Assembly: GCA_013002645.1 (NCBI GenBank)
Contig: JABDJF010000106.1
Span: forward strand, 1 to 7,963
Reading direction: 5' to 3'
From: Myxococcales bacterium
Lineage (GTDB): Bacteria > Myxococcota_A > Polyangia > Polyangiales > Houyiibacteriaceae
DNA length: 7,963 nucleotides
Under the pieces are notes generated by a model, which did no database searches, was not told where the DNA came from, and worked only from the letters and a program-made list of their open reading frames with translations. Below are positions 4,848-7,963 of the stretch, piece by piece. The position numbers and the translations under genes were made by a program. The stretch's first letter is position 1. Each line of letters begins with the position of its first letter.

Positions 4848-7145
4848 ACGGGTCACCGACCGAGCAGCGCCGAGCCGCCTGAAACCGACGACGAATTGCA
4901 CATCGAGGCGCCCCAGAAGAAGGCCGCGGGGCTCGCGTCGGTGCGTTCCTCGTTCGCGCACATGCATCTGCACGGTCATGGGCTGACGTCTGCGATTCGC
5001 ATCCTCGGGCAGATGAACCAAGTCGACGGCTTCGACTGCCCCGGCTGCGCCTGGCCCGACCCGGACGACCGCGCAGCTCTCACGGAGTTTTGCGAGAACG
5101 GCGCGAAAGCCGCGGCCTGGGAAACGACCCGGCGGCGACTCGATGGGAAGTTTTTTCAACGGCACAGCATCGACGAGCTGGCCAATCGCTCGGACTACTG
5201 GCTCGGCCTTCAAGGTCGGCTCACCGAGCCCCTCCTGCTTCGCCCGGGCTCTCGTTTCTACGAGACGATCAGCTGGGAGGATGCGTTCAAGCGGGTGGCC
5301 GAAGGCCTGAAGGCGCTCGACTCGCCCGATGAGGCGGTTTTCTACACCTCGGGCCGGACGAGCAACGAGGCGGCGTTCCTCTTCCAGCTCTTCGTGCGGG
5401 CGTTCGGGACGAACAACCTGCCCGACTGCTCGAACATGTGCCACGAGTCGAGCGGCGTCGGGCTCGGGGAGACCGTGGGCATCGGCAAGGGCTCGGTCAC
5501 GCTCGAAGACATCCACGAAGCCGACACCATCATCGTGATGGGTCAAAACCCTGGCACCAATCATCCGCGCATGCTCACGGCCTTGCAAAGAGCAAAGAAG
5601 AACGGCGCGCAGATCATCGCCATCAATCCGCTCCCCGAAGCGGGCCTGATGGGTTTCGTGAATCCGAAGAGCCCGGCGCAGGTGCTGAGCGGCGGAACGC
5701 AGGTCGCCGACCTCTTTCTTCAAGTGCAGATCAACGGGGACGTCGCCTTGCTCAAAGCGCTGATGTGCCTCTTGCTCGAACAAGAAGCCAAGCGGCCCGG
5801 TGAGGTGCTCGATGAAGACTTCATCGGCCTCTTCACGGAAGGCTTTGCGGAGCTGCGCGCGCATTTGGAGGCACAGGATGTCGACGCGCTTCTCGAGTCC
5901 GCCGGCATCCCGCGCGCCGAGCTCGAGCAAGCGGTCGACATCATCACGCGCAGCCGGAAGACAATTGTGTGCTGGGCGATGGGCCTGACGCAGCATCGAA
6001 ACGGCGTCGGCAACGTTCGCGAAATCGTGAACTTCCTCTTGATGCGCGGCAGCATCGGCATGCCCGGCGCCGGGACCTGCCCGGTGCGAGGCCACAGCAA
6101 CGTTCAAGGCGACCGGACGATGGGGATTCACGACCGGCCGTCGAAGGCGCTGCTCGATCGAATCCACGAAGTGTTTGGCTTTGACCCGCCCCGCAAGCCC
6201 GGCTTCAACACCGTCGAAGCGATTCACGCGATGCTCGACGGCCGCGCCAAGCTCTTCTTTGCAATGGGGGGTAACTTCCTTCAGGCGACACCGGACACGG
6301 AACGCACCGCGCAAGCCCTCCGCAACTGCGAGATGACCGTACACGTGAGCACCAAGCTCAACCGCGGCCACCTGATTCGCGGGAGTTGGTCCATCATCTT
6401 GCCCTGCCTCGCTCGCTCTGAAGTCGACGAGCAAGCCTACGGCCCGCAGTTCGTCACCGTCGAAAACTCGATGGGCGTCGTCCATTCGTCACACGGCCAC
6501 CTGAGCCCCGCCGATCCAAAGCTCTACAGCGAATCGTCTATCGTGGCTTGGCTGGCCGAGCAGGTGCTCGGCCCGGAGGCCCCGGTGAGCTGGTGCTGGA
6601 TGATCGAGAACTACGATCGCATCCGCGATCTCATCGAGCAGACGATTCCGGGTTTCGAAGACTTCAACGCGCGCGTTCGCAAGCCCGGCGGCTTCCACCT
6701 CTACAACAGTGCGCGTGAACGTCGGTTCGATACCACGAGCGGCAAAGCGAAGTTCACGATCAACCCGGCGCCCGACCTGGCGCTGCCCGATGGATGCTTC
6801 CGGATGATGACCGTCCGCACCCACGACCAGTACAACACCACGGTCTACGGAAACGACGACCGCTACCGTGGCGTCCGTGGCGGCCGTCGCGTCGTCTTCA
6901 TGAACGAAGCCGACATGCAGCAGGCCGGCATCCCGGCGGGCTCCAAAGTCGACATCCGCAACGATTTTGGTGGCGAGCTGCGCATCGCCCCACGGTTCAC
7001 AGTCGTCCCTTACCCGATCCCGAGCCGCTGCGTCGCCACCTATTTCCCGGAGGCGAACGTGCTGGTTCCACTCGACCGATTCGCGGAGGGCAGCTTCACG
7101 CCGGCGTCCAAGGACGTCACCGTTCGCGTCGCGCCGAGCACATGA
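4845..7145 (+). CDS. FdhF/YdeP-family molybdopterin oxidoreductase
   Basis: This 766-residue enzyme of the DMSO reductase/formate dehydrogenase superfamily binds bis-MGD molybdenum. The N-terminal GFDCPGCAWPDP (Cys65, Cys68) and CENGAK (Cys83) blocks are hallmarks of the YdeP subgroup. The usual Cx2Cx3Cx(~27)C iron-sulfur pattern of formate dehydrogenase is not present. Cys199-His200 in NMCHESSG corresponds to the SeCys/Cys-His of formate dehydrogenase, here as TGC and not TGA. IIVMGQNPGTNHPR and GTCPVRGHSNVQGDRTMGI lie in the cofactor domain. HDQYNTTVYGNDDRYRG (from His660) starts the C-terminal dinucleotide-binding domain. No twin-arginine signal is visible, so it is probably cytoplasmic. 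Formate oxidation is possible but unproven; E. coli YdeP is linked to acid resistance with unclear chemistry. Coupling to fdhD supports dependence on sulfurated cofactor. No electron-transfer subunit gene lies beside it. Confidence 0.93.
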   Translation: MTGHRPSSAEPPETDDELHIEAPQKKAAGLASVRSSFAHMHLHGHGLTSAIRILGQMNQVDGFDCPGCAWPDPDDRAALTEFCENGAKAAAWETTRRRLDGKFFQRHSIDELANRSDYWLGLQGRLTEPLLLRPGSRFYETISWEDAFKRVAEGLKALDSPDEAVFYTSGRTSNEAAFLFQLFVRAFGTNNLPDCSNMCHESSGVGLGETVGIGKGSVTLEDIHEADTIIVMGQNPGTNHPRMLTALQRAKKNGAQIIAINPLPEAGLMGFVNPKSPAQVLSGGTQVADLFLQVQINGDVALLKALMCLLLEQEAKRPGEVLDEDFIGLFTEGFAELRAHLEAQDVDALLESAGIPRAELEQAVDIITRSRKTIVCWAMGLTQHRNGVGNVREIVNFLLMRGSIGMPGAGTCPVRGHSNVQGDRTMGIHDRPSKALLDRIHEVFGFDPPRKPGFNTVEAIHAMLDGRAKLFFAMGGNFLQATPDTERTAQALRNCEMTVHVSTKLNRGHLIRGSWSIILPCLARSEVDEQAYGPQFVTVENSMGVVHSSHGHLSPADPKLYSESSIVAWLAEQVLGPEAPVSWCWMIENYDRIRDLIEQTIPGFEDFNARVRKPGGFHLYNSARERRFDTTSGKAKFTINPAPDLALPDGCFRMMTVRTHDQYNTTVYGNDDRYRGVRGGRRVVFMNEADMQQAGIPAGSKVDIRNDFGGELRIAPRFTVVPYPIPSRCVATYFPEANVLVPLDRFAEGSFTPASKDVTVRVAPST

Positions 7146-7150
7146 GGACG

Positions 7151-7963
7151 CTACAGGCGACGCAGGATTTCGCCGGCCGCGCGTTCGCCCGATTCAATGG
7201 CGCCTTCCATGTAGCCGATCCATTCGGTGGCCGCCTCGGTGCCGGCCCAGTGGATTCGGCCTTCGGGCTTGCGAAGGTGCGCAAACGATTTGGTGAGCAC
7301 GCCGGGCGGCAGGCCACCGACCGGGCCTCCACGTGACCAGGGCTCCGCGCCCCAGTCGAGCTCGCGGTACTCTTGAAACGATTTGGCTTCGTCACCGAAG
7401 TAGCGCGCGAGCGCATTGGCAACGCGGCGCTTTCGGTCGGACACGGGTTGCGCTGACCATTGCCGCGCTTGGCTTCCAACGACGAAGCCAACCAAGGCGG
7501 GCTGCCGGCCGTCGTGCGAGGTGTTGTCGTAGACCACGCTCAGCGGCCCGTCCGAGCTAACCACTTCACCCGAGAACCCCGCGTCGCGCCAGAACGCTTG
7601 CTCGTAGGTCACGAGCACCTTCACCGCTGCGCCCATGGCGAAGCGCTGCGTGACTTGGTCGCGGCCGACGGAGACCGGCGGCTGGTACTCGATGCGCCCT
7701 GCGAGCGGCGGCGGCACAGCAACGACAGCGAAGCGCGCAGCGATGGAACCGGAGTCGGACAGCGCATCGACGCCATCCTGGCTCTGGACGATGGTCCGAA
7801 CCGGCGTGCCGAGGACCAGCGAATCGCCGAGCTCTTTGGCGAGCGCGTTTGCAATCGATTGCGCGCCGGGGACGAAGCGATCCTGCTGCGCCCCGCCTCG
7901 GGTCTCCGAATGGCTCAGGAGCCCGCCGCCTGCGTTGAGGTACATCAGGAAGTAGAGCGCCGA
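7151..7963 (-). CDS. Flavin-containing amine oxidase, C-terminal part (truncated by window edge)
   Basis: The minus-strand frame is open from the right edge (7963) to TAG at 7153-7151, about 270 codons, so the N-terminal FAD-binding half is outside the window. The fragment resembles the substrate and C-terminal part of monoamine oxidases: SALYFLMYLNAGG near the start, then RFVPGAQSIANALAKELG, GAAVKVLVTYEQAFWRD and RIHWAGTEAATEWIGYMEGA. The last contacts the FAD in this family. The lysine in AAVKVLV lines up with the conserved flavin-site lysine. The cysteine that holds FAD covalently in mammalian MAO is replaced: the equivalent stretch reads PWSRGGPVGGLPPG, with Gly at that position. FAD should therefore be bound non-covalently, as in many bacterial members. 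Substrate is unknown. The gene converges on the molybdoenzyme gene with a 5-nt gap. An internal ATG at 7945-7943 is not the true start. Confidence 0.92.
   Translation of the reverse strand, partial: SALYFLMYLNAGGGLLSHSETRGGAQQDRFVPGAQSIANALAKELGDSLVLGTPVRTIVQSQDGVDALSDSGSIAARFAVVAVPPPLAGRIEYQPPVSVGRDQVTQRFAMGAAVKVLVTYEQAFWRDAGFSGEVVSSDGPLSVVYDNTSHDGRQPALVGFVVGSQARQWSAQPVSDRKRRVANALARYFGDEAKSFQEYRELDWGAEPWSRGGPVGGLPPGVLTKSFAHLRKPEGRIHWAGTEAATEWIGYMEGAIESGERAAGEILRRL

Noticed and set aside
5436..5444. Possible selenocysteine site in the molybdoenzyme.
   Set aside because: The codon at the SeCys position is TGC (5439-5441), an ordinary cysteine, so no recoding is needed.
4776..6485. Long minus-strand open frame of 569 codons opposite the molybdoenzyme gene.
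   Set aside because: Its product is a low-complexity mix rich in Arg, Ala, Val, His and Glu with no family motifs. The plus strand encodes a clear family protein there. Long antisense frames are common in GC-rich genes.
7126..7163. Inverted repeat GCGTCGC/GCGACGC across the junction of the molybdoenzyme and amine oxidase genes, considered as a bidirectional terminator.
   Set aside because: The loop is 24 nt, there is no T-run on either side, and both arms lie in coding sequence of high GC content, so chance is likely.
1..7963. Search for a defence system, toxin-antitoxin pair, CRISPR array, insertion element or tRNA.
   Set aside because: No repeated units, transposase motifs, terminal repeats or tRNA-like arms were seen, and every stretch over 68 bp is accounted for by a metabolic or regulatory protein gene.

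Overview
The window looks like chromosomal DNA from a GC-rich, gene-dense bacterium. Two genes narrow the choice. One encodes a sterol C14-reductase (ERG24/TM7SF2 family), which few bacteria carry. The other encodes a Ras-like small GTPase, a class common in Myxococcota. Together they suggest a myxobacterium or relative, perhaps one that makes or modifies sterols. This taxonomic call is inference; the window has no rRNA or other marker. I see no tRNA, rRNA, CRISPR array, transposase, phage gene or defence system.

Layout from left to right: (1) the 5' part of a lemA-family gene runs off the left edge on the minus strand (1-284). It is divergent from a short-chain dehydrogenase (SDR) gene on the plus strand (352-1269), across a 67-bp gap that may hold overlapping promoters. 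(2) That SDR gene abuts, stop codon to stop codon, a second SDR gene on the minus strand (1270-2094). The second SDR is the downstream partner in a two-gene unit with a Ras-like GTPase (2091-2624), with a 4-nt GTGA overlap. (3) A 68-bp gap with a GC-rich palindrome separates the GTPase from the divergent sterol reductase (2693-3958). (4) Only 8 nt later on the same strand come fdhD (3967-4845) and a YdeP/FdhF-type molybdopterin oxidoreductase (4845-7145), which overlap by one base. (5) Five bases further, the C-terminal part of a flavin amine oxidase (7151-7963) converges on the minus strand and runs off the right edge.

How the genes may work together: FdhD sulfurates the bis-MGD molybdenum cofactor, and the next gene encodes an enzyme that would use it, so that pair is a convincing functional unit. 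The sterol reductase is an integral membrane NADPH enzyme acting late in sterol synthesis. The two NADP-type SDRs nearby could be lipid or sterol ketoreductases or dehydrogenases, but only proximity supports this. The coupled GTPase-SDR pair is the least explained part of the window. Coding density is very high: no gene-free stretch exceeds 68 bp.
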